In this document: positions 47,623-55,847 of the stretch, piece after piece | Numbering within the stretch: the stretch's first letter is position 1 | Layout: every line of letters begins with the position of its first letter | Assembly: GCF_014648815.1 (NCBI RefSeq) | Contig: NZ_BMRV01000024.1 | Span: 1-64,000 of the forward strand | From: Streptomyces flaveolus | Lineage (GTDB): Bacteria > Actinomycetota > Actinomycetes > Streptomycetales > Streptomycetaceae | Direction: 5' to 3' | DNA: 64,000 bases | Notes under the pieces: model-generated | The model's database searches: none | What the model saw: the letters and a program-made list of their open reading frames with translations, nothing else | Told to the model about the DNA's origin: nothing | Position numbers and translations under genes: made by a program

Positions 47623-47850
47623 ATGGCCGCACAGCACGGCAAGGGCAAGAAGCCGAAGAAGGGCGACAAGGTCGCCTGGAGCAGTCACGGCAGCGAGACC
47701 GAGGGCACGGTGGAAAAGGAGATCACCGAACGGACCGAGGCCGCGGGCCGCACGGTCGACGCCTCACCGGACGACCCGCAGTATCAGGTCCGCAGCGACA
47801 AGTCCGGCAGGTCCGCGGTGCACAAGCCGTCCGCCCTCAGGAAGAAGTGA
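47623..47850 (+). CDS. DUF2945 (hypervirulence-associated TUDOR-like) protein
   Basis: A 75-residue basic protein: KPKKGDKVAWSSHGSETEGT, then a loop and QYQVRSDKSGRSAVHKPSAL, the pattern of the DUF2945/HVA1 family, a small SH3/TUDOR-like fold. In bacteria it usually occurs beside other small stress-inducible genes, as here. The ATG at 47623 lies after GGAAGCAGGGAG. It is six bases from the next start and probably co-transcribed with DUF3140 and the hypothetical gene at 48220. Confidence 0.85.
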   Translation: MAAQHGKGKKPKKGDKVAWSSHGSETEGTVEKEITERTEAAGRTVDASPDDPQYQVRSDKSGRSAVHKPSALRKK

Positions 47851-47856
47851 ACGGGC

Positions 47857-48189
47857 GTGGACGACGGACAGCGGAAGGAAACCCGCGACGACTTCCGCGA
47901 GCTGGTGAACATGACCCCGGCCGAACTGGAGAAGTGGCTCGCCACCGACGCCTCCCGCGACGCCGGACAGCACGAGGACGGCGGAGAGTCCACCGGGCAC
48001 GCCTCCGGCCGCCGCATCGTGGACATCCTGCGGACGAGGAAGAGCGACCTCACGGACGACGACTACGCGCACATGCGCAAGGTCGTCGGTTACGTCCGCC
48101 GGCACCTGGCCCAGCGCCCCTCGGGGGACGTCGATGACACCCGCTGGCGGCACTCGCTGATGAACTGGGGCCACGACCCGCTGGCCTGA
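47857..48189 (+). CDS. DUF3140 protein
   Basis: A 110-residue acidic protein: RDDFRELVNMTPAELEKWLA, then a Gly/Ser/Asp linker and SGRRIVDILRTRK-like segments, ending RHSLMNWGHDPL. This is the DUF3140 pattern (also a DNA-binding-like fold in some annotations). Function unknown; it is often near DUF2945 genes. The GTG start at 47857 is six bases after the previous stop. The three small genes 47623-48675 appear to form one unit. Confidence 0.85.
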   Translation: MDDGQRKETRDDFRELVNMTPAELEKWLATDASRDAGQHEDGGESTGHASGRRIVDILRTRKSDLTDDDYAHMRKVVGYVRRHLAQRPSGDVDDTRWRHSLMNWGHDPLA

Positions 48190-48219
48190 CGCCCTGCCAC
48201 CGCACCGGAGGGACACCCC

Positions 48220-48675
48220 ATGACAGACATGCACCGGCGTCCCGAGGGCGTCGGCGACGAGACGGTGGAGGCCCTCGGGTCCCTGTCCAAGGCGCTGGAG
48301 ACCATCGAACGCGCCCGCGGGCACCTGTACTCCTTCCACCAGCTCACCGGCACCGCCGATCTGGAACTGGACCGCGCCGTGGAACTGCTGCGCGCGGCCG
48401 GCCACCCGGAGTGGGCGCAGCGCGTCGAGACGGAGATCCTCGGGCGCAACGTCATCCCCGGCCACTGGACCTTCCAGATCGTCGAGGCGTACGACCAGAC
48501 GTACTACCGCGCGTTCAAGGACCTGGAGAACCAGGTGGTGGGGGAGCTGGCCGGGGGCCGGGGCCATCTGTACGAGGCGGAGATGAAGGAAGCCCGCCGC
48601 ACCCGGAACCACGCCGACCACACCGCCCGCCCCGACAGCCCCGGCACCCGCTCGCCGAACGCCCCCTTCACGTGA
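48220..48675 (+). CDS. Conserved hypothetical helical protein
   Basis: A 151-residue protein, mostly helical, with ALETIERARGHLYSFHQLTG, LDRAVELLRAAGHPEWAQRV, IPGHWTFQIVEAYDQTYYR and an unordered C-terminal tail. I recognise it as a conserved actinobacterial hypothetical found beside the DUF2945/DUF3140 pair, but cannot name a domain. There is a good GGAGGG site before the ATG. No membrane segment or signal peptide. It converges on the photolyase gene, with 15 bp between stops. Confidence 0.7.
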   Translation: MTDMHRRPEGVGDETVEALGSLSKALETIERARGHLYSFHQLTGTADLELDRAVELLRAAGHPEWAQRVETEILGRNVIPGHWTFQIVEAYDQTYYRAFKDLENQVVGELAGGRGHLYEAEMKEARRTRNHADHTARPDSPGTRSPNAPFT

Positions 48676-48690
48676 CGACCGGGCGCCCGC

Positions 48691-50067
48691 TCAGTCGCGT
48701 CCGCGCGCCCGCCGGAAACGGGCCAGGCCCTCGGCCAGGTCCACGACGGGGTCGGGATACGCGTCGCAGGCGGCGCGCGCGGGGCCGCTCAGCTTCCAGG
48801 GCTCGTGCACGGCCGCCCCGTCGATCCCGGCCAGTTCGGGCACCCAGCGGCGCACGTACGCGCCGTCCGGGTCGAACCGCCGGGCCTGGGCGACGGGGCT
48901 GAGGACGCGGTGGGGGCGGGTGTCGGTACCGGTGCCCGCCATCCACTGCCAGTTGAGCTGGTTGTTGGCCACGTCGCCGTCCACGAGCAGATCCAGGAAG
49001 TGCCGGGCGCCCACGCGCCAGTCCACATAGAGCGTCTTGCTCAGGAAGGACGCGGTCAGCAGACGGCCGCGGTTGTGCATCCAGCCCTCGTGGCGCAGCT
49101 GACGCATGGCCGCGTCGACGAGCGGATAGCCGGTACGGCCCTCCTTCCACGCGTCCACGTCCCGCCGGGCCCCGGCGCCGGTGCGCCAGTGGTCGTTCCG
49201 GGTCCGGTAGTCGTGGGCGGCGGCGTGCGGACGGGCGGCCAGGACCTGGCGGTGGAAGTCGCGCCAGGCCAGCTGCCGCACGAACGCCTCCGCGCCCGGG
49301 CCTTCGGCGCGGCGTGCCCGGTGGACGAGTTCCACCGGGGAGAGCGTGCCGAAGTGCAGGTCGGGGGAGAGGCGGGAGGTGGCGTCGCCGGCCAGGTCGT
49401 CCTGGTGGTCGGCGTAGCCGGTCACGGGGCCGCGCAGCCAGGCCGTCAGCCGCGTGCGTGCCGCGCTCTCACCCCCCGAGGGCAGTCCGGGTGACAGGCG
49501 GCCGGGATCCGGGCGCGACGGCAGCGGCTGTGACCCGACGCCGTCCGGGACGCGGATGCGGCGCGGGGCCGCCAGGGGCTCCCGTACGCGCTGTTCGGAC
49601 CAGCGCCGCAGGTACGGCGTGAAGACGGCGAAGTGGTCGGATGCCGCAGGAGTGACGCAGCCGGGGGCCAGGACGGTGGTCACGGCATCGTGGACGTGCA
49701 GCCGGCACCCCTGGGCCTGGAGGGCGCCCCGCAGGCGCTCCTCGCGGCGGTGGGCGTAGGCGCTCACGTCGGCCGCCATGTGCACCTCGTCGGCCTGCGC
49801 CTCCCGCACCACCGTGCACACCTCGTCCACCACGTCACCGGAGCGCACGACCAGCCGCCCGCCCCGCTCACGCAGCCGCGCGTCCAGATCCCTCAGGCAG
49901 TCGGCGAGGAAGGCCAGCCGGTTGGGCACCGCGAACCCCGCGGCGTCGACGCCCCGGTCCCGGACGAACAGCGGCACCACGTCACCGCCCCGGCCGAGGG
50001 CGGCGCGCAGCGGCGGGTGGTCGTGCAGGCGCAGGTCGGCGGTGAACAGGACGACCCGAACGGCCAT
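48691..50067 (-). CDS. phr: Cryptochrome/DNA photolyase (class I CPD type)
   Basis: A 458-residue flavoprotein: photolyase alpha/beta domain at 1-130 (VVLFTADLRLHDHPPLRAAL), FAD-binding helical domain from about 190. The family signatures RQLAWRDFHRQVL, DAAMRQLRHEGWMHNRGRL and NNQLNWQWMAGTGTD are intact, with the catalytic tryptophan region normal. It repairs cyclobutane pyrimidine dimers in blue light using FADH. The start has AAGGAGC upstream. It is 54 bp downstream of the SDR-DUF2867 gene on the same strand, so the two are likely co-transcribed; both types are found in light-induced gene sets. Confidence 0.92.
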   Translation of the reverse strand: MAVRVVLFTADLRLHDHPPLRAALGRGGDVVPLFVRDRGVDAAGFAVPNRLAFLADCLRDLDARLRERGGRLVVRSGDVVDEVCTVVREAQADEVHMAADVSAYAHRREERLRGALQAQGCRLHVHDAVTTVLAPGCVTPAASDHFAVFTPYLRRWSEQRVREPLAAPRRIRVPDGVGSQPLPSRPDPGRLSPGLPSGGESAARTRLTAWLRGPVTGYADHQDDLAGDATSRLSPDLHFGTLSPVELVHRARRAEGPGAEAFVRQLAWRDFHRQVLAARPHAAAHDYRTRNDHWRTGAGARRDVDAWKEGRTGYPLVDAAMRQLRHEGWMHNRGRLLTASFLSKTLYVDWRVGARHFLDLLVDGDVANNQLNWQWMAGTGTDTRPHRVLSPVAQARRFDPDGAYVRRWVPELAGIDGAAVHEPWKLSGPARAACDAYPDPVVDLAEGLARFRRARGRD

Positions 50068-50121
50068 GGTGCTCCTTCGCGGTGGGGGTGCGGCAGGCGC
50101 CGTGGGGCGCCTCGCGGGGCC

Positions 50122-51678
50122 TCAGACGGCCGGCGTCCGGTGGGACGGACCGGGCCGGGGCGTGCGGGCGGCGGCCCGGGCGATGTTGCGGGCCATGCCG
50201 CCGAACACCAGGGCGTGGAAGGGTGACACGCTCCACCAGTAGGCGTGGCCCGCCAGCCCGTGCGGATGGAACAGGGCCCGCTGGCGGTACCGCGTCCGGC
50301 CGGCGCCGTCGGTCTCGGCGTACATCTCCAGCCAGGCGAGGCCCGGCAGCCGCATCTCGGCGCGCAGCCGCAGCAGCCGGCCGGGGACGATCTCCTCCAC
50401 CCGCCAGAAGTCCAGCGAGTCGCCCGCCCGCAACCGGGCGGCGTCGCGCCGGCCGCGACGCAGGCCCACCCCGCCGACCAGCCGGTCCAGCCGGCCGCGT
50501 ACCGCCCAGGCGAGCGGGAAGGAGTACCAGCCGTTGTCGCCGCCGATGCCCTCGATCACCCGCCACAGCGCTTCGGGCGGGGCGTCGACGCTCAGCGCGC
50601 GCTGGTCGGTGTAGAGGCTGCCGCCCGCCCAGTCGGGGTCGGTGGGCAGCGGATCGCTGGGCGCGCCGGGGAGGGACGCGGACGACCAGCGGGTGGTGAC
50701 GCGTGCCTCCCGCACCCGGCGCAGCGCCAGCCGGAGGGCGTCGTCGAAACCGAGGGGATACCCGGGTGGTGCCGGCACGTACCGCTCGATGTCGTTGTCC
50801 CGGCACACCACCTCGTGGCGCAGCGACTCGGTGAGCGGACGCGCGATCGACGCCGGCACCGGGGTGACCAGCCCGACCCAGTGACTGGACAGGCTGGGCG
50901 TGAGCACCGGCACGGACAGGATCAGCCGTCGCGGCAGCTCGGCCACCTCGGCGTAGCGGAGCATCATGTCCCGGTAGGTGAGGACGTCGGGGCCGCCGAC
51001 GTCGAAGGCGCGGCTGACGTCGTCCGGCATGTGCGCGCTGCCGACGAGGGCGCGCAGCACGTCCCGGACGGCGACCGGCTGGATGCGGGTGTGGACCCAG
51101 CTCGGCGTGACCATCACCGGCAGCCGCTCCGTGAGGTAGCGCAGCATCTCGAAGGAGGCCGAGCCCGAGCCGATGATGACGGCGGCCCGCAGGACGGTCG
51201 TGGGCACACCGGAGGCCAGGAGGATGCGGCCCACTTCCGCCCGCGACCTCAGATGCGGAGACAGCTCGCCCTCCGGTACGCCGGGCGGGGTGAGGCCGCC
51301 GAGGTAGACGATGCGGCGCACCCCCGCCGCCCTCGCCTGCTCGGCGAAGGTGCGGGCCGCCCGCCGGTCGGTCGCCTCGAAGTCCCCCCCGGTGCCCAGC
51401 GCGTGCACCAGGTAGTAGGCGACGTCGACGTCCTCCAGCGCCCGGCCCACCGAGTCCGCGTCCAGGACGTCGCCCCGCGCCACCTCCACGTCCCGCGCCC
51501 AGGGATGGTCGCGCAGCTTGCCCGGGGAACGCGCCAGACACCGCACCGCGTGCCCGGCGGCGAGGAGTTCCGGCACGAGCCGGCCGCCGATGTACCCCGT
51601 CGCGCCGGTGACCAGGCAGCGGCCGCGCGCCGCGCCGTCACCGTCCGCGCCGCCGCGTCCTTCGTTTCCCTCGCTCAT
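50122..51678 (-). CDS. SDR-DUF2867 fusion protein
   Basis: A 518-residue two-part protein. Residues about 20-310 are an atypical extended SDR: CLVTGATGYIGGRLVPELLA with the GxxGxxG motif, VAYYLVHALGTGGDF, and VYLGGLTPPGVPEGELSPHL. Residues about 340-518 match DUF2867 (GWYSFPLAWAVRGRLDRLVG, DSLDFWRVEEIVPGRLLRL and HALVFGGMARNI). The fusion is common in actinobacteria; its reaction is unproven. The SDR part lacks an obvious YxxxK triad. The start is ATG at 51678 with AGAGACGG upstream. Photolyase follows. A MarR gene is divergent, 103 bp away. Confidence 0.88.
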   Translation of the reverse strand: MSEGNEGRGGADGDGAARGRCLVTGATGYIGGRLVPELLAAGHAVRCLARSPGKLRDHPWARDVEVARGDVLDADSVGRALEDVDVAYYLVHALGTGGDFEATDRRAARTFAEQARAAGVRRIVYLGGLTPPGVPEGELSPHLRSRAEVGRILLASGVPTTVLRAAVIIGSGSASFEMLRYLTERLPVMVTPSWVHTRIQPVAVRDVLRALVGSAHMPDDVSRAFDVGGPDVLTYRDMMLRYAEVAELPRRLILSVPVLTPSLSSHWVGLVTPVPASIARPLTESLRHEVVCRDNDIERYVPAPPGYPLGFDDALRLALRRVREARVTTRWSSASLPGAPSDPLPTDPDWAGGSLYTDQRALSVDAPPEALWRVIEGIGGDNGWYSFPLAWAVRGRLDRLVGGVGLRRGRRDAARLRAGDSLDFWRVEEIVPGRLLRLRAEMRLPGLAWLEMYAETDGAGRTRYRQRALFHPHGLAGHAYWWSVSPFHALVFGGMARNIARAAARTPRPGPSHRTPAV

Positions 51679-51781
51679 GGTGTTCCGTCTCTCGTGGGGC
51701 AGCCGTCGTGCTGACCCCTTCCCCGAACGGACCGTGATGGGCGCGCCGTGGGCGGATGTGACCCTTCTATACGCTGATCGC

Positions 51782-52291
51782 GTGGCGACAGCGAACCAGC
51801 GCGGACGGCGCGCGCACGAGCGGGAGACCCCGGCCGGGGCCGAGGCGGGCGACCTCCACGTCCTCGCCGCGGGACTGCGGCGGATGAACGGTGAGATCAA
51901 CCGTCTCGTGCACGGCTTCGCCGCAGCCCACGGGCTGCACGCCACCGACGTGCAGGCGCTCGCGGCGATCCTGGACGCCGAGGAGCCGATGACGCCGGGA
52001 CGGCTGCGCGAACACCTCGGACTGACTTCGGGCGCGGTCACGGCCTGCGTGGACCGCCTGGAACGCGCGGGGCATGTGCGCCGGGTCAGGGAGAGTGCCG
52101 ACCGCCGGGTCGTCCATCTGCACTACGTGCCCGACGCCCGCGCGGCGGCACGGACGTACTTCCGGCCGCTGGCCCAGGCCGCGGCCGCGACCCGGGACCG
52201 CTTCGACGACGAGGAACTGGCGGTGGTGGCGCGGTTCGTGGCGGCCATGAACGAGGAACTGCGGCTCGTCCGGTCCGCCGACGAGCGCTGA
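51782..52291 (+). CDS. MarR-family transcriptional regulator
   Basis: A 169-residue MarR protein: leading disordered 20 residues, then INRLVHGFAAAHGLHATDVQ, the HTH PMTPGRLREHLGLTSGAVTACVDRLERAGHV (about 75-110) and the wing VRESADRRVVHLHY. The start is GTG at 51782; a TATACG box at 51768-51773 only a few bases before suggests a leaderless message. It should bind the AT-rich inverted repeat (52386-52416) in front of the MMPL gene and may also control the divergent SDR-DUF2867/photolyase pair. Confidence 0.88.
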   Translation: MATANQRGRRAHERETPAGAEAGDLHVLAAGLRRMNGEINRLVHGFAAAHGLHATDVQALAAILDAEEPMTPGRLREHLGLTSGAVTACVDRLERAGHVRRVRESADRRVVHLHYVPDARAAARTYFRPLAQAAAATRDRFDDEELAVVARFVAAMNEELRLVRSADER

Positions 52292-52385
52292 CCTCCGCCG
52301 TTCGCGCGCAGGGGTGACGGCCGTCCGCATCGGGCGGCGGGTCGCGGGCACCAGTGGGGTACCGACATGGCACCACAGGTATATA

Positions 52386-52416
52386 ACTCGATAATTGAGA
52401 TTGTTTATGATCGAGT
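52386..52416 (+). promoter_or_regulatory. AT-rich inverted-repeat operator before the MMPL gene
   Basis: ACTCGAT (52386-52392) and ATCGAGT (52410-52416) are perfect arms 17 bp apart; inside lies a second dyad CTCGATAATTGAG (52387-52399). The stretch is strikingly AT-rich for this genome. It sits 63 bp before the MMPL ATG, where a MarR repressor would bind. Confidence 0.65.
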
Positions 52417-52479
52417 CACTTCACCGGCATCCCGCGCCGCCGACACCCCGCACCCGGAAGACCTGGAGACAGCAGACCG

Positions 52480-54609
52480 ATGCCCCGCACCTCACGAGCC
52501 CGGTGGCTCGTCCCCGTCGTCCTCCTCCTGGTCTGGCTCGGCATCGGCGGGGCGCTCGGCCCGTACGCGGGGAAACTGGGCGATGTCGCCACCAACGACC
52601 AGGCCGCCTTCCTGCCCCGCAGCGCCGAGTCCACCCGGGTCATCGACGCCCGCAAGGCCTTCCAGCAGGACGAGACGCTGCCGGTGATCGTCGTGTGGAC
52701 CGCCGACGGCGGCGGTGCCGTCACCGGCCACCGGGCGGAGGCCGGCCGAGCGGTCGCGGGCCTCGAGGGCGAGCCCGGGACCGTCGGTCCCGCGACGCCC
52801 GCGCTGCCCTCCGAGGACGGCGAGGCCCTGCAGGCCGTCGTCCAGGTCGAGCCCGGTCTCGGCGAACGCCTGCCCGAGGTCCTCGGGCACATCCGCGAGG
52901 CCGCCGAGCAGGTCCCGGGCACCCGGGCGCAGCTGGCCGGCCCGGCGGCCTCGCAGGCCGACCTCTCCGACGCCTTCTCGGGCATCGACGGGCTGCTCCT
53001 CGGTGTCGCCCTGATCACGGTGCTGGTCATCCTGCTGCTCGTCTACCGCAGCGTCCTGCTGCCCCTGGTCATCATCCTCGGCGCCGTCTTCGCCCTGGGG
53101 CTGGCCTGCGCGATCGTCTACGCGCTCGCCGACCGCGACATCGTGCGTGTCGACGGGCAGGTCCAGGGCATCCTCTCCATCCTCGTCATCGGCGCGGCGA
53201 CCGACTACGCGCTCCTGCTCACCGCCCGCTTCCGCGAGGAACTGCCCCGGCACCCGGACCGCTTCGGTGCCGCGCGGGCCGCGCTGCGCGAGTCCTGGGG
53301 AGCCGTCGTCGCCAGCGCGGCGACCGTCGCCCTGGGGCTGCTGGCCCTGCTGCTCAGCGACCTGACCAACAACCGGGCGCTCGGACCGGTCGGCGCCATC
53401 GGCATCGTCTGCGCCGTCCTGAGCACCCTCACGTTCCTGCCCGCCGTGCTGGTCCTGCTCGGCCGCGCCGCCTACTGGCCCGCCAAGCCCGTCCGGGCCG
53501 AGGACCCGGAGGCCGGACACCGCCTGTGGCACCGCGTCGCCGGGCTGGTGGACCGGGCGCCGCGCCGCATCTGGGCGGTCTGCCTCGCCGGACTGCTCGC
53601 CTGCGCCGCCTTCTGGCCGACCCTCGACTCGAAGGGCGTGCCGCTGGACGAGATCTTCGTCGACGACGCCCCGTCGGTCGCCGCCCAGGAGACCCTGGCC
53701 CGGCACTTCCCGGGCGGCTCCGGCAACCCCGCCGTGATCATCGCGGCAGCGGACCGGACCGCCCCCGTCCTCGCGGCGGCCCGGAAGACGCGCGGCGTCG
53801 CCTCCGCCGCCCCGGTGACCGCGTCGGGCCGGCCCGGCGACGGCGCCCCGAAGGTGGTCGACGGACGGGTACGGATCGACGCGACCCTGCGGGCGCCGGC
53901 GGACAGCGACGCGGCCAAGGACACGGTGGCGCGCCTGCGGACCGCGGTGCACGCCGTGCCGGGCGCGGACGCCCTCGTCGGCGGCTACACCGCCCAGCAG
54001 TACGACACCCAGCGCACCGCCGAGCACGACCGGACGCTCATCGTGCCCGTGGTGCTCGCCATCATCCTGGTCATCCTGACCGGCCTGCTGCGCTCCCTGC
54101 TGCTGCCGGTGCTGCTGGTCGCGACCGTGGCGCTGAACTTCCTGGCCACCCTGGGCGTCTCCGCCCTGGTCTTCCGTCACGTGTTCGGCTTCAGCGGCAC
54201 GGACGCCTCCGTCCCGCTGTACGGGTTCGTGTTCCTGGTCGCCCTGGGCGTGGACTACAACATCTTCCTCATGTCCCGGGTGCGGCAGGAATCGCTGCGC
54301 CACGGGGTGCGGGAGGGCATCCTGCGCGGCCTCACCGCCACGGGCGGCGTGATCACCTCGGCCGGCGTGGTGCTCGCCGCCACCTTCGCCGCGCTCGGCG
54401 TGATCCCACTGGCCTTCCTCGTGCAGATCGCCTTCATCGTCGCCTTCGGCGTCCTGCTGGACACGCTGGTGGTGCGCTCGCTGCTCGTCCCGGCCCTCGC
54501 CCGCGACATCGGCGCCGCCGTGTGGTGGCCGGGCCGCCTCGGCCGCCGGGCCCCCGGCGACGCGGAGGGACCTGACGGCCGCCCCGAGATCGGACCGGGG
54601 CCACGGTGA
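52480..54609 (+). CDS. MMPL-family RND-type transporter
   Basis: A 709-residue MMPL protein with about twelve membrane helices in two halves (each: one helix, large loop, five helices). Recognisable are DYALLLTARFREEL and VDYNIFLMSRVRQES, the twin MMPL motifs with aspartate and tyrosine in helices 4 and 10. Such proteins export lipids, siderophores or drugs using the proton gradient. The pair MarR-MMPL indicates efflux induced by a toxic compound. The start at 52480 is 63 bp after the operator. It ends near a PPOX gene on the other strand. Confidence 0.9.
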   Translation: MPRTSRARWLVPVVLLLVWLGIGGALGPYAGKLGDVATNDQAAFLPRSAESTRVIDARKAFQQDETLPVIVVWTADGGGAVTGHRAEAGRAVAGLEGEPGTVGPATPALPSEDGEALQAVVQVEPGLGERLPEVLGHIREAAEQVPGTRAQLAGPAASQADLSDAFSGIDGLLLGVALITVLVILLLVYRSVLLPLVIILGAVFALGLACAIVYALADRDIVRVDGQVQGILSILVIGAATDYALLLTARFREELPRHPDRFGAARAALRESWGAVVASAATVALGLLALLLSDLTNNRALGPVGAIGIVCAVLSTLTFLPAVLVLLGRAAYWPAKPVRAEDPEAGHRLWHRVAGLVDRAPRRIWAVCLAGLLACAAFWPTLDSKGVPLDEIFVDDAPSVAAQETLARHFPGGSGNPAVIIAAADRTAPVLAAARKTRGVASAAPVTASGRPGDGAPKVVDGRVRIDATLRAPADSDAAKDTVARLRTAVHAVPGADALVGGYTAQQYDTQRTAEHDRTLIVPVVLAIILVILTGLLRSLLLPVLLVATVALNFLATLGVSALVFRHVFGFSGTDASVPLYGFVFLVALGVDYNIFLMSRVRQESLRHGVREGILRGLTATGGVITSAGVVLAATFAALGVIPLAFLVQIAFIVAFGVLLDTLVVRSLLVPALARDIGAAVWWPGRLGRRAPGDAEGPDGRPEIGPGPR

Positions 54610-54626
54610 CGCGGCCCCGGTGCGGC

Positions 54627-55070
54627 TCACCCGGCCAGGCCGTCACCCGCCCCCGGGGCGTCCCGGTGGGGCCGCACCGTGCCGAGGAAGCGACGCACGT
54701 CGATCTCGATGACGACCCGTGCCGGGTTCGGCCGCGGCTGCCGGTAGCGGGCCGCGTACCGGGTCTCCGCGTCCCGGACCGCGTCGGCGTCGTCCCGTAC
54801 CGTCGCGACGCCCTCCAGCGTGGACCAGCGGCGGCCGTCCACCTGACTCACGGCGACGGCGGCCTTGCCGGCCCGCACGACGTTGCGCACCTTGGCGGTA
54901 TCCCGGCTCGTGATGACGCGCGCGGTGCGCGTCGCATGGTCGTACGTCACACCGACCGGCACCAGGTGCGGGCTGCCGTCGGCGCGCGGCGTCGACAGGA
55001 AGCACACCCGGCGCTCCTGCCAGAACGTGACGAACTCCGCGTCCGCGTCGTCCTGTTGCCCGGTGTCCAT
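54627..55070 (-). CDS. PPOX-class (pyridoxamine-oxidase-like) F420/FMN-binding protein
   Basis: A 147-residue split-barrel protein: FWQERRVCFLSTPRADGSPH followed by LVPVGVTYD, then AAVAVSQVDGRRWSTLEGVATV and RVVIEIDVRRFLG. This is the flavin/deazaflavin-reductase family (Rv1155-like) whose members use F420 or FMN. It has no clear substrate. AGGAGA lies before the ATG at 55070. The divergent region to DUF2243 (55071-55280) contains an 18-bp palindrome at 55159-55176. Confidence 0.87.
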   Translation of the reverse strand: MDTGQQDDADAEFVTFWQERRVCFLSTPRADGSPHLVPVGVTYDHATRTARVITSRDTAKVRNVVRAGKAAVAVSQVDGRRWSTLEGVATVRDDADAVRDAETRYAARYRQPRPNPARVVIEIDVRRFLGTVRPHRDAPGAGDGLAG

Positions 55071-55158
55071 GACGTCTCCTCGGTACGGCGGCCGCGTCGG
55101 CCGTCGGTGATCACCCGTTCGCCTCCTCACCCTACGACGCGCACGTGGACGTGAGGGC

Positions 55159-55176
55159 CCGTCACCCGGGTGACGG
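55159..55176. promoter_or_regulatory. 18-bp perfect palindrome between divergent genes
   Basis: CCGTCACCC and GGGTGACGG are exact reverse complements without a spacer. It lies between the PPOX gene and the DUF2243 gene, so it may be a shared operator. Confidence 0.5.
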
Positions 55177-55280
55177 AAAACGGCGGCGGGATCCCGCCAG
55201 TCGGTGACACGGACCCGCCGGAGGGGGAAACCGTGTCCGGAAGGTCCGCGCGCACCCGCCGACGGGACGGAGAACAGGCG

Positions 55281-55847
55281 ATGGCCACCACGACAGGCGA
55301 GACCCGACCGGCCACGACGGCGCCGGACAGCATCCGGCTGCCCGGCATCCTCCTCGGGGTGGGCCTCGGCGGCTTCGTCGACGGCATCCTGCTCCACCAG
55401 CTCCTGCAGTGGCACCACATGCTCACCAGCACCGACCACGACCGCATCGGAGTGAAGTACTACGACCCGGACACCGTCTCCGGTCTGGAGATGAACACCG
55501 TGTGGGACGGCGTCTTCCACACCGTGTGCTGGCTCTCCGTGCTGCTCGGCCTGGCCCTGCTGTACTCACGGGTCACCCACAACCGGCGGGCGGTGTGGGC
55601 CTCGCGGGTGCTGTGGGGCTGGATCCTGGCGGGCTGGGGTCTGTTCAACCTGGTCGAAGGACTCCTGGACCACCAGATTCTGGGCATTCATCACGTCCAC
55701 GGCGGCCCCCACCAGGCCTGGTGGGACGCGGGGTTCCTGGTCCTGGGCGCGCTGCTCCTGCTCGCCGGCCACCTGCTCCGGCGCGGGAGCCGGCCCGTCG
55801 ATCCCAGCGCTCCCCGAGGCGCCGGGCGGGCTGGGGGCCGTGCCTGA
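55281..55847 (+). CDS. DUF2243 membrane protein
   Basis: A 188-residue protein with four membrane helices: GILLGVGLGGFVDGILLHQL, HTVCWLSVLLGLALLYS, GWILAGWGLFNLVEG and a fourth near 155-175. Conserved histidines (LHQLLQWHHML, LDHQILGIHHVHGG) suggest metal or heme-related binding. The family is DUF2243, usually next to CtaG-like genes as here, and may aid cytochrome oxidase assembly. The start at 55281 has CGGAGAACAGG before it. Its stop overlaps the CtaG start (TGATG). Confidence 0.88.
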   Translation: MATTTGETRPATTAPDSIRLPGILLGVGLGGFVDGILLHQLLQWHHMLTSTDHDRIGVKYYDPDTVSGLEMNTVWDGVFHTVCWLSVLLGLALLYSRVTHNRRAVWASRVLWGWILAGWGLFNLVEGLLDHQILGIHHVHGGPHQAWWDAGFLVLGALLLLAGHLLRRGSRPVDPSAPRGAGRAGGRA

